A DNA stretch of 64,000 nt from Cymbidium sinense (taxonomy: Eukaryota; Streptophyta; Magnoliopsida; Asparagales; Orchidaceae): contig CM038216.1 in NCBI GenBank assembly GCA_021442155.1, positions 154,923,983 to 154,987,982 of the forward strand, read 5' to 3'. Below, in pieces: positions 1 through 12,265 of this stretch. Position 1 is the stretch's first letter. Each line of letters opens with the position of its first letter. The position numbers and the translations under genes were made by a program. The notes under the pieces were generated by a model. That model ran no database searches. It was not told where the DNA came from and was given only the letters and a program-made list of their open reading frames with translations.

Positions 1-639
1 TGAAGAGGCTGTTGAATGCCTCAAACTGTTAGCTTATCTTTAAGTTATGTTTATTATAAATGATCACCAACTTATTTTTATTGTCCTTCATGAAGATAAG
101 CATAAAATATTAATTTATTTTCTTAGATTTTTGGTATCCAAGTAAATTTGAATCCACAACATTATGGACTTGGGTGAGCAAAATAAAAATGTTTGAAGAT
201 TTAAAAATAAATATATGTATAATTGGTAAACCATACAAATTAAATTATGAAACTAGAGGCGTGTAGATGAATATTTAAATTATATGAATCCTCTAAAAGA
301 GCATATATATGCAACATGACTTTGCCTGCTATTTTATGTAATACTCGGAAAAAAATGCATAAATAAATTTTGTAAGTCCATATTTATTTTGATTTCTTGA
401 ATATGTATGAGTATGCATATGAGATCTATAATAGGTTCATAGCATGCATGTAAGAATCAAAATAAGTACTAGTAAATGCATGAAAAGTTTTATTTAGTCT
501 ATTTCATAAATGTATATTTTTACTTTCAAGGATACCAATCTTGATACATAAATCATGAACATTTTAATCACTAAGTAGTAAGTCAATATAAATATTTATT
601 TTTTAAATAGGAAATTTGAATTATTCAAAGTCATTGTAC

Positions 640-1705
640 TATTTGAAAAAAAATCATGTGTAATGATCCTTAATTTTGCAAAGCATTCATCATGATGAAT
701 CACCAGGTTTAGCCATGTAAGTTTTCTTATATAGATTACATGAATTTTAAGTAATATCCATACGCATTTATAACTAACCCATTTTACTTTCAATAAATAA
801 AATATGTAAGGTAGGTTGTTCTTAGAATTATTTATCGGTAATATGAATAATCATTCTTCTTAAAAAAGTGTGAATGTAACATCAAAATTCTTTCTAAATT
901 TGTTAACTTTAATCGTGGCTTTAAAGTAAAATGTTTTTGAGTTTTATCATTTAGTAGCTTTTTTTAAATAATGTAAGATTATTGGTCAAATTTGTAATAC
1001 TTCACCCCTTCAGTGTCTACCTTGACAACTATCCTAGAGTTTTACTCTTTGTTCAGGATAAATTATATACTATATATGGTGAAAAAGGCTTCCATTAATA
1101 CATCATAAATTGTTAGATATTCATTTTTAAAATACTTTTAGTATTTTATGAAACCTACTATGCACATGCAAGATTGATGATGACAAAGGTAATAGCTCTA
1201 TTATTCATTCTTGTTGAAATTTATGATATTTATGGGACAATTGAAGAGATTCCATTGCTTCTACAAGTAATTGAGAAGAAAATTATTGACTACATTATTT
1301 CATTATTTTCAAATTTAATGCTTTAATGAAATAATATTAGTTTAATTTTAATTATGTATCAATTGAAGTTGAAAAATTGAAATGTCTAAACTTCCCTCAA
1401 TATGTGATGCGTTCATTGTCAAGCACATTCAAAGAGTCTAGGGACAAACAATCTTAAGAACAATATTCATTTCATTCAGAATATCTTAGAAAAGTGCTAT
1501 TAACATTAAAAAAAATTAAAGGTTTAACATGTTGAATAATTAGTGAAAAGCTTGTTAAGCCATAACCTTAAACAAACATGAACTGGACAAACATTAATTA
1601 GTTAGTATACATAGATGTCCAAGACACTTAAAAAGAGTCTACTAGCATGATGAAAGACAAAATTACTTATGTGCTTGTTGAACTACTTTATATATATTTG
1701 GGATA
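640..1705 (+). pseudogene. Decayed terpene synthase relic (copy A)
   Basis: Pieces of a TPS gene lie in the order and on the strand of the intact-looking gene at 13.8-17.7 kb. The end of exon 3 with its donor (…catgtaagttttctta) is at about 652-730. An exon 4 relic lies at about 1075-1270, where ARLMMTKVIALLF is readable and the DDxxD region reads LVEIYDIYGT, so both leading aspartates are lost. Exon 5 is at about 1368-1494 (LPQY-like FPQY, EQYSF). A 3' exon 7 piece is at about 1592-1702 (LVYIDVQD, MKDKIT). Exons 1, 2 and 6 were not found. Stops and indels are numerous and no product is possible. Confidence 0.75.
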
Positions 1706-1865
1706 TTGAAGTAATATTTCATTCAAGTTGAAGAATTAGTCATAACAAAATTGTAAAACAAATTTTATTTTGCATTATTATTAGCTTTAAAAAGAGTGCC
1801 ATCTTCATTTTTTTTTTTTGAAAGCAATAGTTGAATTATTCTTACTAGGTTAGATCATGAAAAGA

Positions 1866-1978
1866 TAATTCTTTTTTTTAATGATATATAAGAGAATTTA
1901 ATCCCAAAACTACATATAATGCATGTGCAAAACATGAACTCAAGATAAGACCACTCAGCCACTCATTTAGATACATCT
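1866..1978 (-). repeat. Possible old tRNA-derived SINE relic
   Basis: The stretch with 'catgaactcaagataagacc' followed by 'actcagccactcattt' resembles, in reverse complement, the box B/box A arrangement of the clearer SINE at 41462-41583. It is diverged and has no visible target duplication. The corresponding site in copy B is near 53880-53990. Confidence 0.3.
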
Positions 1979-2239
1979 CACTAAGAGTAATTGAGGGATA
2001 TTTAAAACTGCAAAATTAGCTGTCATTTCATTTCAACTTTTCAATATAATAGTTAAATGAGCATATAGAGAGAGAGAGAGAGAGAATAAAATGAGCCTCA
2101 CGCCGCTTCTCATTAAGCCCAAAACAAAAAAAAAAGGGTATTAAGACAAAGAAAATTTAAAAGTTACAATCAAAGAAAAATAATTACTTATATAAATATA
2201 TGAGAACCACGTCAATTCTAAACTATGCTCAAGAATAAG

Positions 2240-2600
2240 ATGGAAACACGCTCCTCGGAGGGAACTCGAGTCAAAACTTCAACCCGACCGACTCAACGAT
2301 TGACCCGACACGACCTGAATGATCTATTTATATATATTTTTTAAGTCAAAATCGAGTCAAATTCAGGTTTGTGTGTAAAAATCGGGTCAATTTTGAGTTC
2401 GCGGGTCAATTTTGGGTCAAATTCGAGTTGTCGGGTCAAAATCAAGTCAATTTCGGATTGGAGAGTCAACGGACCACAAAAAAATCATGGTCAATTTCTT
2501 CAACCCGAACCCGACCTAAAAATTTTTCGGGTCAACCCGAATTTTTCGAGTCGGGTTCCTGTTGAGTTGTCGAGTCAGCTCAATTTTTGACACCCCTACT
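2240..2600. mobile_element. Short non-autonomous element rich in GGGTCAA/TCGGGT motifs
   Basis: About 360 bp contain many direct and inverted copies of GGGTCAA, GAGTCAA, TTGACCCG and AACCCGA, ending at 'gacacccctac'. Its reverse complement GTAGGGGTGTC resembles the CAGGGGTG-type termini common on plant hAT elements. There is no coding capacity; open frames in it are by-products of the repeats. Assignment to hAT rests only on the terminus, and the left end is not clear. The copy B version is at 54250-54665. Confidence 0.4.
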
Positions 2601-2619
2601 TTCATCCGATCTCACATTG

Positions 2620-5600
2620 AAAGTTGAAATAAATATCAGTATAAAAAAATCACGTGATCGATTTTTATTGAAAGAAGAGTTTTTTTTTTGTGTTGAAAAT
2701 TATATGTATCTTGCCAAGATTTTTGATTCTGGACTCATCCTATTCAAACTTCTGATTTCTTTGTAGTTCATTGAACTACCTATTGATTTAATAGCTTCAT
2801 AACTTATATATGCGAACTCATGTATTAATAGAAGTCTCTAAATCCTTTTAGCAAAGTCTCTAATGTCCTGAGTAATTTTTATGGCTAATTCATTACCTTT
2901 ATGGTAGATTAGATAAGTGTTAAAACTTCTTATCTAGGGTACTGAATAAAACAATATAAAAGGTTGGTTTTGAAATGAAACTTTAGCACACCATTAAGCT
3001 ATTTGACTAATAATTGGTTCCCTATGACCTATTAAACTCATATAAGCACTCCAACTAGGATGAATTGCTATCATAAATTGTTAAAGCTTTCGATTAGCCT
3101 ATCCTATGGTTTAATTGCCCAAAGAATTATCCCATAATGATCCAATTTAGTTCCCAAACCTATTTCCTTAGTTGAGCTAGGTGTTTGACCCATTTGAGCC
3201 AATGCTTAAATGGACTAAACTAAAACAAGATATATGATAGTTTGCCCTCTAGGCACTCTAAAATTTTAAGATATTCTAGTAATTTTTTTTATAATTTTAC
3301 TTTTATCTACAAAGTATTTTATATTATGTCTCCTCTAAAATTTTAAAAATTATTTATTAAAATTATTAATAAAATATATATATTTATTTACTATTTTAAT
3401 TTTTTATTTATATTTTTCTATTCATAATAAACAATTAAAAATATTTTTAAAAAAATTTAAAGTTAAATTTATTTATATAATAAATAATAAAAAATAAGAA
3501 TAGGATGTGCTATTTGGATTCAAGATAAACCTATTTTAATTTCTTATTTATATTAGGATTATTTGCTCATAAACTAGATATCAGGGCATTGCTTATTAAA
3601 CTAGCATTATTTTTTTTGTAGAAGAATATGCTTAATAAATGGAACTATTATAATAAAATTAAAATTAATTTTATTTGCTTGCATCTACTATTTGCTTGAG
3701 TCTGTATGCATTGCCCACTAGAATAAGTAAGCTTGATACCCGCTAATGCTAAGCTAGTATGTTTGAAATATAATTGCTTGAGTGTTTGTGTGTTCTACTA
3801 ATTCCATTTTTATAAAATTTAGTTAGATTTTGTTTAAATTTTAAATGTTATTTGATACTAGAATTAGATTAAGATCTAGAGTTTACGATTAACAAAAATA
3901 TATTATACAAGCTGGTCGTCTCTTGTGAAGCATATGGAGGTTTCTAAAAAAGAAGATAATCCAAAAGACATAAAATGAAGATCATTATAGATCAAACTTC
4001 TAGCAATAGGTCGGCTATAAGGACAAAGCTTCCCATTTTTCTTTTCTTCGAAGTTGTAGAGTGGAATCTAGATGCATTGACCTTTCTTTTAATTAATTTG
4101 ATTTATTTAGTGTGTTTACTTTATTTATGGCACTAGAACATCATACATTTTATAGGTTTCTTCCTATTACTTTTTTATGATGTTATAAAGTTTAATTTAT
4201 GTGGTAGGCACTTAGGATAAAATTAAATTTTCTACACAATTTAATTAAATAACTCAAACATAAGGATAATTAACTCAAATCTCTAATTTGAAGCCCTGAT
4301 TAAACAATAAAAATAACTAGAAATTTCTAGAATTGATTCAATTACATATTTTTTCTTATTTCTTGAATTGGGTCTTTTTCCATTACACATAAGAAGCTAT
4401 CTAACAATTGAGGATGACCACCTTTCTTTGAGAAGACTACCTTCTCTTTGGATTTATCTTATGAGCTCTTATTATTACATCCTATTATAGCATGATTGCA
4501 TAAAGCCTTAAAAATTTAGATTTCTAAATGTATATAAAATTTATAAATTATTGCATTAGTTAGAAGTATGTCATACTATTTATAATCTTAGATTTAAGGA
4601 GTGGGCTCTAGATTATTTTCTAATTAATGCTAGCTTAAAACATCTTGCATTTTATAAGAATAATATCATAATTTTAAAGCATATGAGGTGTTAGCTGAAA
4701 ATCTTGCAAGGCGGGATATAAGTTTAGAAGAATCGGGAAAGGTTTGTACACTGATGGGAGTGAACTAATACATTCCAATTTTTCTTTGTTTGGGGACGAG
4801 CTATTGGCTTGTGCTAAAATCACCTTTAGTTATATGATTTGAAGCATCTATTTTCTTTTGCTACTAGAATAAGTGTTCGTCTCTTAGGCTTTTGTGCTTT
4901 ATATATAATGCTTCATATTTTACAAGAATGACTTGTAGTCATCTATTAATATGAGTGGATCTAGTAGGCGAGAAGGTAATAGAACTTCTGATAACCCTCT
5001 ACTCTAGTATATCCTGATTCACCTAAAGAGCATGAGCATAGTAGAACACAACTATCATGTCATTCAATTAGTGCTCAAGCTACAAGGCTAGATGATGGGA
5101 TTTAGCTTATTGGTATATTATTTTTTTAACAAAAATTGATACATACTTCAATTCTTACAAATATATTATGATAATTCATTTCATTATTAAAAATGAGCAA
5201 AGCACCCCTGTAAGAAGTTAAAGGTGCATAATAAGTGTAGAAATACAAATCTTGTCCCCATGTATAAGAGTGCTTATCAAAGTGAATGAGAGTGGTATTC
5301 CATTTAATATCCCAAAGTTAAAGTTCTTAGGATTGTGCTAGTGTTATTTCCATAAACCCTATTTTAACACTAATCTCTTTTTTATTAACACAATAAGGAT
5401 ATGGAATATTTCAAGAAGAGAATGCTTACTGAAATTGAGGTATTAAATATTTAATTATACCTTAGTTTGTGTAGTTTTAAACCTACTAATACTTATATTA
5501 TATTTACAATCAAAATTTGAATTTTGTGGACATATTCGTTATTGGATTTTACAATGTCTTAGTGTTAATGGTGTCAGCTTGTGACCACTGGTCCCAACTA

Positions 5601-6010
5601 GATGATCAAGTTAATATCATGATTTTTTTAATAAAATATGTTATTATAGGTGAGGGAGGCAAAAATAATGAAAATGTAAGATAATAATTCTATCCTTATA
5701 CAATGGGTCATCTGTATTCTGTTTGTAGAAAGATGATATGCTATTATGCTATACTAATTATTATTGATAGTGAGTGCTTTTTTTTGTTACAATCTATTCA
5801 AGATAGGTAGCAACTATGTGAATAAAGATGGCTCTTGGTCATTTGAAGTTGCTAAGCAAGGATGGCTAACTTCATCCTTGATGCATAATAAAATTATTTA
5901 ATTTGATATTAATAATATTTCTTCGAACTTAGGCATAAAATTTCAACTTCTTGCTGAGGAAGAACTTACAATAGAAGATGTAATTTGGAGGCAAATGTGA
6001 GGGTACTTAA
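2620..6010. repeat. Non-coding, TE-like stretch shared by copies A, B and C
   Basis: There is no gene here. The sequence is very AT-rich and recurs at 54670-58350; its part 4327-6010 recurs at 22012-23370. The section 3560-4750 is also a diverged relative of 35220-36500: both hold 'tagatcaaact', 'gacaaagctt', a 'cattacacataag'-type box and 'gaagaatcgggaaaggttt'-type words in the same order. This suggests the remains of an old, non-coding element family, perhaps LTR-type. No LTR pair or primer site was recognised. Confidence 0.55.
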
Positions 6011-6029
6011 AATAGATATGGCCCAAGAA

Positions 6030-6200
6030 GGGAAATTTTTTTTAAATATGTATAATTTAAAATGTAATTAAAAATTTAAGTATATTAAAAAATTTTAGAT
6101 TTAGGTATAGCAGCCCGTTTAACGGATGCCAAGCTTGCCACATAGAAACTGACGTGCACGCTTCCGTGAGAGCTTGCTCGTTTAATGGGCGAATTGCAAT
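6030..6200 (+). repeat. MULE terminal inverted repeat, left (copy A)
   Basis: It contains 'gtataatttaaaatgtaatt', 'aaatttaag' and 'gcccgtttaacgg', which match the reverse complement of 13350-13440. The same block recurs at 23375-23560 and 58380-58570, where the inner part is longer ('cccggtgaagtgccagagc'). Confidence 0.6.
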
Positions 6201-6789
6201 TTACATGGTAGTCCACCATTTAACGGGCGACTTGCCTACAACTATTTTTTTTAAAAAAGGTAATTTGGTAGTTTGGTTGGATCTAGGTCTAACATTATCT
6301 GTCATTGGAGCTACTCTAACCTTTCGAAGCACATATAAAGCTTTTCATTCCAAAAAAGAAACTCATATGTTAAGCACTTAATTTTTCTCCTTATTTTTCG
6401 TCGGCCAGATTAAATTTTAGTAATCATGAAAGTAATATCTTTCATCGATTATTGTAAACAATCAATAAAAGATATCTAAAATGTTCACTCATTTTGATTG
6501 CTTGATCTCCAATGTTAGAATTCCACTACTAGATTCAAAATACACTTTATTTATATATGTGTTTGAAAATATACTGAAACAGAAGCCTTTACATCTTATG
6601 AACTAGATGAATATTATCACAATTTTTATTAAAGTTTAGAGTCTACTATAAATAATTAGATGAAAAATAAAAAAGTATAAATATGAAACAATCTGATAAG
6701 TACTCAAGATAGTAAAAAATGCATCCATATGACAATCCAAAAAAAATGAAACATATGACATATAGCCAAAAAAATAAACAAATGTACTC

Positions 6790-9085
6790 TAGACACGTGA
6801 GTAACACTATCTTAAATAGCTATTGCCTCCACCGTCTGCATGGAATCGCACCACTCCTAGGTGTATACTGATCAGGTGCATGTGGTAGACAATCATGCAG
6901 CTGATGTTGGCTCTCCAATGCAAGTTCTTCATGAACATGTGGTATATCATGATGCAGTGTCGCTCTAGATGTGTGAATAGGATAGTCCTTTAAAGGGGTA
7001 AAAAGTGTGTAGGGTTATGACTGAGAGCTAGGATGATATGTAGATGGACTTGGAACAACATATGTATATGGTCCGATACTCAAGTCATAGAGCTCTGTCT
7101 CCTGGGCGGAAACCTCCTCCTTTGAGACACCTTATGCAGGCTCCGATCGATAACATGTGTTGCTAATATGCATCTGCAACCTCATATCCCTGCAAAGCTT
7201 CTCATATTTACTTACAGCCAACTGTAACTCATGATCATCTACAAGGCCAAAGTACAGCTAGAAGCTATCCTGAGTAGCCAAGAAGTGCTCAATGAAAAAT
7301 AATATTAGAAATTTGCCTCAATTATGTAATCAACATATTGAAAGTCTCAGAATATTAATGTGATTACTCACATATACTCGCTTTACAGGTGCTCTATGAT
7401 AATATGTGGTAGGAAGATTTGTCGGGGCCTTAGATCCGAAAGTGTCTAGAAGTAGGAAGCTCCCAATAATGAACATAATGTAGGCTTGCAAGTGTCTACT
7501 GAACTCAACATTGGTCAAGTCTACATATGAATCCCTATAGAATGGCATGCACCATGTTCCGACCCATGTGGAATGTGATGTGCGAATTCGTCATGGTACA
7601 CATATGGTAGGGGATGTCGACCCAATAGATCATTACGGCAGGCTAGCCAGCTATGCCACCTCTTCCCCTCACCAATCACAATCGGACCTATAACGGCTAC
7701 ATCGTGATCATCACATCCAGTGTCACTATCATCTCACCAACCGTGGAAAGTATTGACACTATCTCTCAACTAGTGCAGTAAGTAAATGATGATCCAGACA
7801 TAAAAATTCTACATCTCCAATGCCCATTATACTGATGGCTTTTTTGAAGTTTTTGCATAGATGCCACAAACAATACTAGTGAGCGGTCCAAGAAAATATG
7901 TCTCTACAACCACATAGTAAGTTGGCATGTTTATCTGATATTATACATAGGTCATGCCTAATAGTCACTACTGGTAGCATCTCTTGGAGACATATTAGAA
8001 ATCAAAGTCATGATTCATTTGATTCAGATTCTATGATAGTAAAGGCAAGAGGAAACAAAGCGCCAATCCCAACTATAGTAAGCAATGTTCCTCGTTACTT
8101 TCCAAGCAAGAATGTTCCATCCAAACTCGTCGGATGACAACTTCCCCAACCTTGATGGACAAAGCCCAAAAAATTATCTGAAAATGGTGTGCGATGCTTG
8201 ACTATATTATGTAAATTGTACATGGTAAAGTAGAACTCACTGATTTCATGAAGATATTGAGAGACCTGTAAGACTCTTCTAATTGACAAAAATTGTTCTA
8301 ATTGCCTTACACCTAGCATCCCAAGCCTTCATATAAGATACCTTGACATTGAATTTTGATTTTTTTCGATTGATAATCTCCCTTGATTTTAGAATAATTT
8401 GAAGCCATATTATAGGTAGAATGAAATAATCAATGAATTTAGAGCTGCACTGACAATGGTCATTGCCTATTACTATATTTATGCCTTTATGGCGATCTCC
8501 AACTCGTGAGATTCTCCAGGCACCTCATAAATGCTTGCTGCGACTACAATGTAGGCGGCAGTGACATGCTCTAGTAAGATGATTGTACTGTACACATATT
8601 ACTGTAAAGTTCTTCTGGTTTGAAGTTACTATATAAAATTGACCTTTATTATTTATGAAACAACTAATAATAGCAAACTGAAGACTTCTTTTACTAATAA
8701 AACATATGCATTCAACAAGTTCACTCGAAATATCAACATCATCAGTTAATACATCGTTATTAGTTGGTCTATCAAAAATAATATCTTCGACCCATTTTCT
8801 TGTCGTTTGACAAATGTGGACATAGCCATTATTAGAAATCATCTGACTTTAATTTTTAATATTCTAAAATAAATGGTTATTTCATATATCATGACTGCTA
8901 ACATAATCAGCTGGAGTTTGTAACCCAAGTAAACAATCATCACTTTCACTGTTCTCAAATGCACTAGTTGAGTCATTATTCATGGTCTCATACTCATCAT
9001 CAGGTGCACTACTAAGTGCCACAATTGGCTCATTCGAAAGAAATACAACATTATCTATAAATCTATAATACTATTATACACATAA
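6790..9085 (-). pseudogene. MULE transposase fused to plant mobile domain, C-terminal part (copy A)
   Basis: Read on the minus strand from 9085 down: an acidic spacer (DDEYETMNND, SESDDCLLGLQTP), then the MuDR-type N-terminal zinc region (FTVICVQYNHLTRACHCRLHC), a YMKAWDARCKAIR segment typical of MULE transposases, the broken catalytic part, and then a PMD (aminotransferase-like) ending in a Pro/His-rich tail and RRWRR near 6812. Compared with copy B, about 850 bp of the PMD is deleted near 7425 and many short indels break the frame. The family cuts and pastes DNA, and PMDs are known in MULEs. This copy cannot encode a working enzyme. Confidence 0.65.
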
Positions 9086-9101
9086 GTAACATAAGTATTG
9101 C

Positions 9102-11815
9102 ATACAACAACAACAATAAGCCTTTTATCCCACTAAGTGCTACATGAATCCTTCATCTCCATTGTGTCCTACTATGTGTCAAATTCTCATTTAATTCAAG
9201 TATACTAAGGTTATTTTTATACATCTTAACCAAGTCGTTTTAGGTCTACCTCTACCTTTCTTAACATAAGGCAAATATAATGCATCTACTCTCCTAACCA
9301 GGTCATTGGACGACTGACATTGTATGTGACCAAACCATCCTAGGTGACTCTCTCTAATCTTATCTGTCACAAGAGCTACTCCAACTTTTTCCCGAACATA
9401 CTCATTTTGCATTTTATCTCTAAGAGTAAAGCCACTCATCCACCTAAGCATCCTCATCTCTGTAACACTTAACTTAGTCTTATGTTTCTCTTTTATTGGC
9501 CAACATTCTGCACCATAAGTCATTGCAGGTCTTACCACCATCTTATAAAATTTTCTCTTAAGTTTAAGTGAAACTTTTCTATTACACAGCAGGCCATATG
9601 CATTCCTCCACTTCAACCATCCAACTTGAATTCTACTAATAACATCTCCACTAATTTCACCATCATTCTGAACAATAGAGCCTAAAATCAATCGCCACTG
9701 CATTAATGACTTGTTCACCTAATGTCATAACACTACCACATCTACAATTAAAATTACACTCCATATATTCAGTTTTTAGATCTACTTAAATGAAAACCTT
9801 TAGACTCTAATGTTGACCTCCATAATTCAAGTTTCTCTTGGACTCCTCTCTAGTCTTATCAATAAGAAGAATCATCCAAAAGCATACACTAAGGTACATC
9901 TTCTGTAAATGCCTAGTAAGAACATCCATAACTAAAAGCAAAAAAGATAAGGGCTTAAAGCTGATCTTTGTAATCAAACTGAAATAGGAAAATATTTTGT
10001 CAATCCTCCTTGTGTTTGGACACAAGTAACAGATCTAGTATAGATATCCTTAATGACTTGAATATAACTAATATTAACTCCTTTCTGTTCTAGAACTTTC
10101 CAAAGAACATCTCTTAAAATTTTATCATAAGCTTTCTCTAAATCAATAAATATCATATGTAGATCCTCCCTACTTTCTCTGTACTTTTCCATCAAACCTC
10201 ATAACAAATGTATAGCATCCATAGTAGATTTACCTGGCATGAAACCAAATTGATTGTGAGAAACTTTTGTATCACATTGTAACCTATGCTCAATTTCTCT
10301 CTCCCAAAATTTTAATGTATGACACATTAACTTTATTCCTCTATAATTTGCACACTTTTGTGCTCACCTTTAGTCTTAAATATAGGAACCAACAAACTCT
10401 TCCACCACTCATCTGATATCTTTTTAGTCTTTAAAATAACATTAAAAAGATTTGTAAGCTCAGAAATTCCTTGATCTCCTAAACATTTCCACACTTCAAT
10501 TGGAATATCATCAGGTCCTACTGTTTTTCCACATTACATTTTCTTTAATGCTTCTCTAACTTCAGATTTACTAATACGATGATAAAAACAAAATTTTGTA
10601 TTTTTGTTTAAGGTATTAAGGTTGCTAAAATCAATCGTACTTTTAGGTCCTTCATTGAAAAGTTTATCAAAATATCTCATCCACCTATTTTCAATATCCT
10701 TTTTTTAAGAAAAGCACTTTATTATTTTCATCCTTAATACACCTCACTTGAACTAGGTCTTTACTTCTCCTATCCATTTGGTTGGCTAACTTATACATAC
10801 ATCTTTCACCTTATTTGGTATATAATCTATTATATAAATCACTAAAAGCTAAATTTTTTTGCATCATATATCGCTTTCTTAGAATCTCTATAGGCTACTT
10901 TATATTTTTCCCAATTTTCTGAGTTTTTACATCTAAACCAAGTTTTATAATATTACTTCTTATTTCTTATATTTTTTTGCACACTCTGACTCTACCACCA
11001 ACTATTTTTATTAAAAGAAGCTTTTCCTTTTGACTCTCCAAGCTCATTTTTAGCAACTTACTTAATTTCATTTGCTACTTTTTTCTCACATAATATTAAC
11101 TTCCTTATGAAAATCCCAAATTATAAGCTCTTGTAGCTTGCTCTTAAAAATATTTTTATTTGTGTTCTCTAAGTGTCCCCATTTAATCCTAAGAAAATAA
11201 TTTGATTTATTTTTCTCTTACAATCTTTCATCTTAAAATCTAAAACTTACAATCGATGTTGGGTACTTAAACTTTCACTTGGAATGACTTTACAATCTTA
11301 ACAATATGAACGATCAATTTTTCTTATCAGAAAATAATCAATCTGTGTTATACTAGCTCCAATTTTATAAGTAATAATATGATCATCTCTTTTCTTAAAT
11401 AAAGTATTAGCAACTATAAAATCATAAGCTAAAGTAAAATCTAATATAGTCCTACATTCTTCATTAGTCACTCCAAATCCATAACCACCATGAATACTTT
11501 TAAAATCTTCTACCACTCTACCAACATGTCCATTTAAATCTCCTCCAATAAATATTTTTTCTTCAAGAGGTATCTTTGGTATTAATCCCTCTAATTCATT
11601 CCAAATTTTTTCTTTTGAGCTTACATCCAAACTTACTTCAAGAGCATAAACACTTATATCATTTATAATCATAGTATCAACAATAATCTTTAAAGCTATA
11701 ATTCTATCTCCACATCTATTAATATTTATAACATTATCCTTCAAACTTTTATCTATAATCACACCTACACCATTTCTAGTTCGACTTCTACCTGAATACC
11801 AAAGTTTAATAGGAA
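9102..11815 (-). mobile_element. RTE-type LINE, 5'-truncated (copy A)
   Basis: A non-LTR retrotransposon on the minus strand. The 5' end (near 11815) starts inside an APE endonuclease: KLWYSGRSRTRNGVGVII, then GGDLNGHVG and IDYFLIRK. The reverse transcriptase follows (REDLHMIFIDLEKAYDK at about 10150), then the C-terminal RTE domain (YGAECWPIK, RMLRWMSGFTLRDKMQ, VRRVDALYLPYVKKGRGRPK) at 9191-9600. The 3' end is 'gggataaaaggcttattg' followed by a TTG microsatellite, typical of plant RTE elements. About 60 N-terminal endonuclease residues are missing. The FADD catalytic motif is destroyed here but intact in copy B. It sits inside the MULE. Confidence 0.85.
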
Positions 11816-12265
11816 AAATTAACAATGAAAATAGCTTATGATCTCCAAGATATTATTGGGGATTTAATTCCTCAAAGATTCTCTGTGTCGTTAAGGTCGC
11901 AGGTGAGATGAAATCCAGCGTAAAATTTGATGGAATATCTGTTGGCCTTATGGAAGGATCAGCTGATGCGAATGCAATATAAATATTTTCCACTTCCACA
12001 TAGAGCACTAATGTCTGACGAGAAGCTTCGTCCAATATAACATCACAAACTTCATCATCAAAAATGACTGATGTTATAAATTTGTTCCCCACGAAAGCTT
12101 ACATGTCATATTAACTATGTGATGCTCTAAATCAATATGTAGTGATCTCAAAATTCTTTGTTTCAAATCCCATAAGATAATGTGTCGCTGAACTTTAATC
12201 GACGATTTACCGCCAACATAAGTTGGAATAAATTGATCATCAATACTGCTATAACGAGAATAAGA
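11816..12265 (-). pseudogene. MULE transposase N-terminal domain (copy A)
   Basis: On the minus strand upstream of the LINE, fragments such as FIPTYVGGKSSIK, WDLKQRIL, IINMTCKLSWGT, FDDEVCDVILDEASR and LVLYVEVE match the layout of the N-terminal PB1-like domain of plant MULE transposases (…DDEDV…ML…IELYVE). The reading frame shifts near 12090. The LINE insertion separates this part from the rest of the transposase at 6790-9085. A short Pro/Thr-rich linker follows the domain. Confidence 0.55.

Larger units (their letters stand above)
29..10773. repeat. Long direct repeat, copy A
   Basis: Nearly the same sequence in the same order recurs at 44921-64000. Matching landmarks are the TPS relic, the GGGTCAA-rich element, the non-coding stretch with the 'gatgggagtgaactaatac' motif, the MULE inverted repeat, the PMD/transposase and the RTE LINE. 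The right limit is set only by the window end (10773 pairs with 64000). Relative to copy B it lacks about 110 bp near 5568 and about 850 bp inside the PMD near 7425. The repeat could be a segmental duplication; the shared order of unrelated elements makes independent insertion unlikely. Confidence 0.9.

Noticed and set aside
6154..6381. A 75-codon frame across the MULE inverted repeat
   Set aside because: The frame is not kept in copies B and C and spans the terminal repeat.
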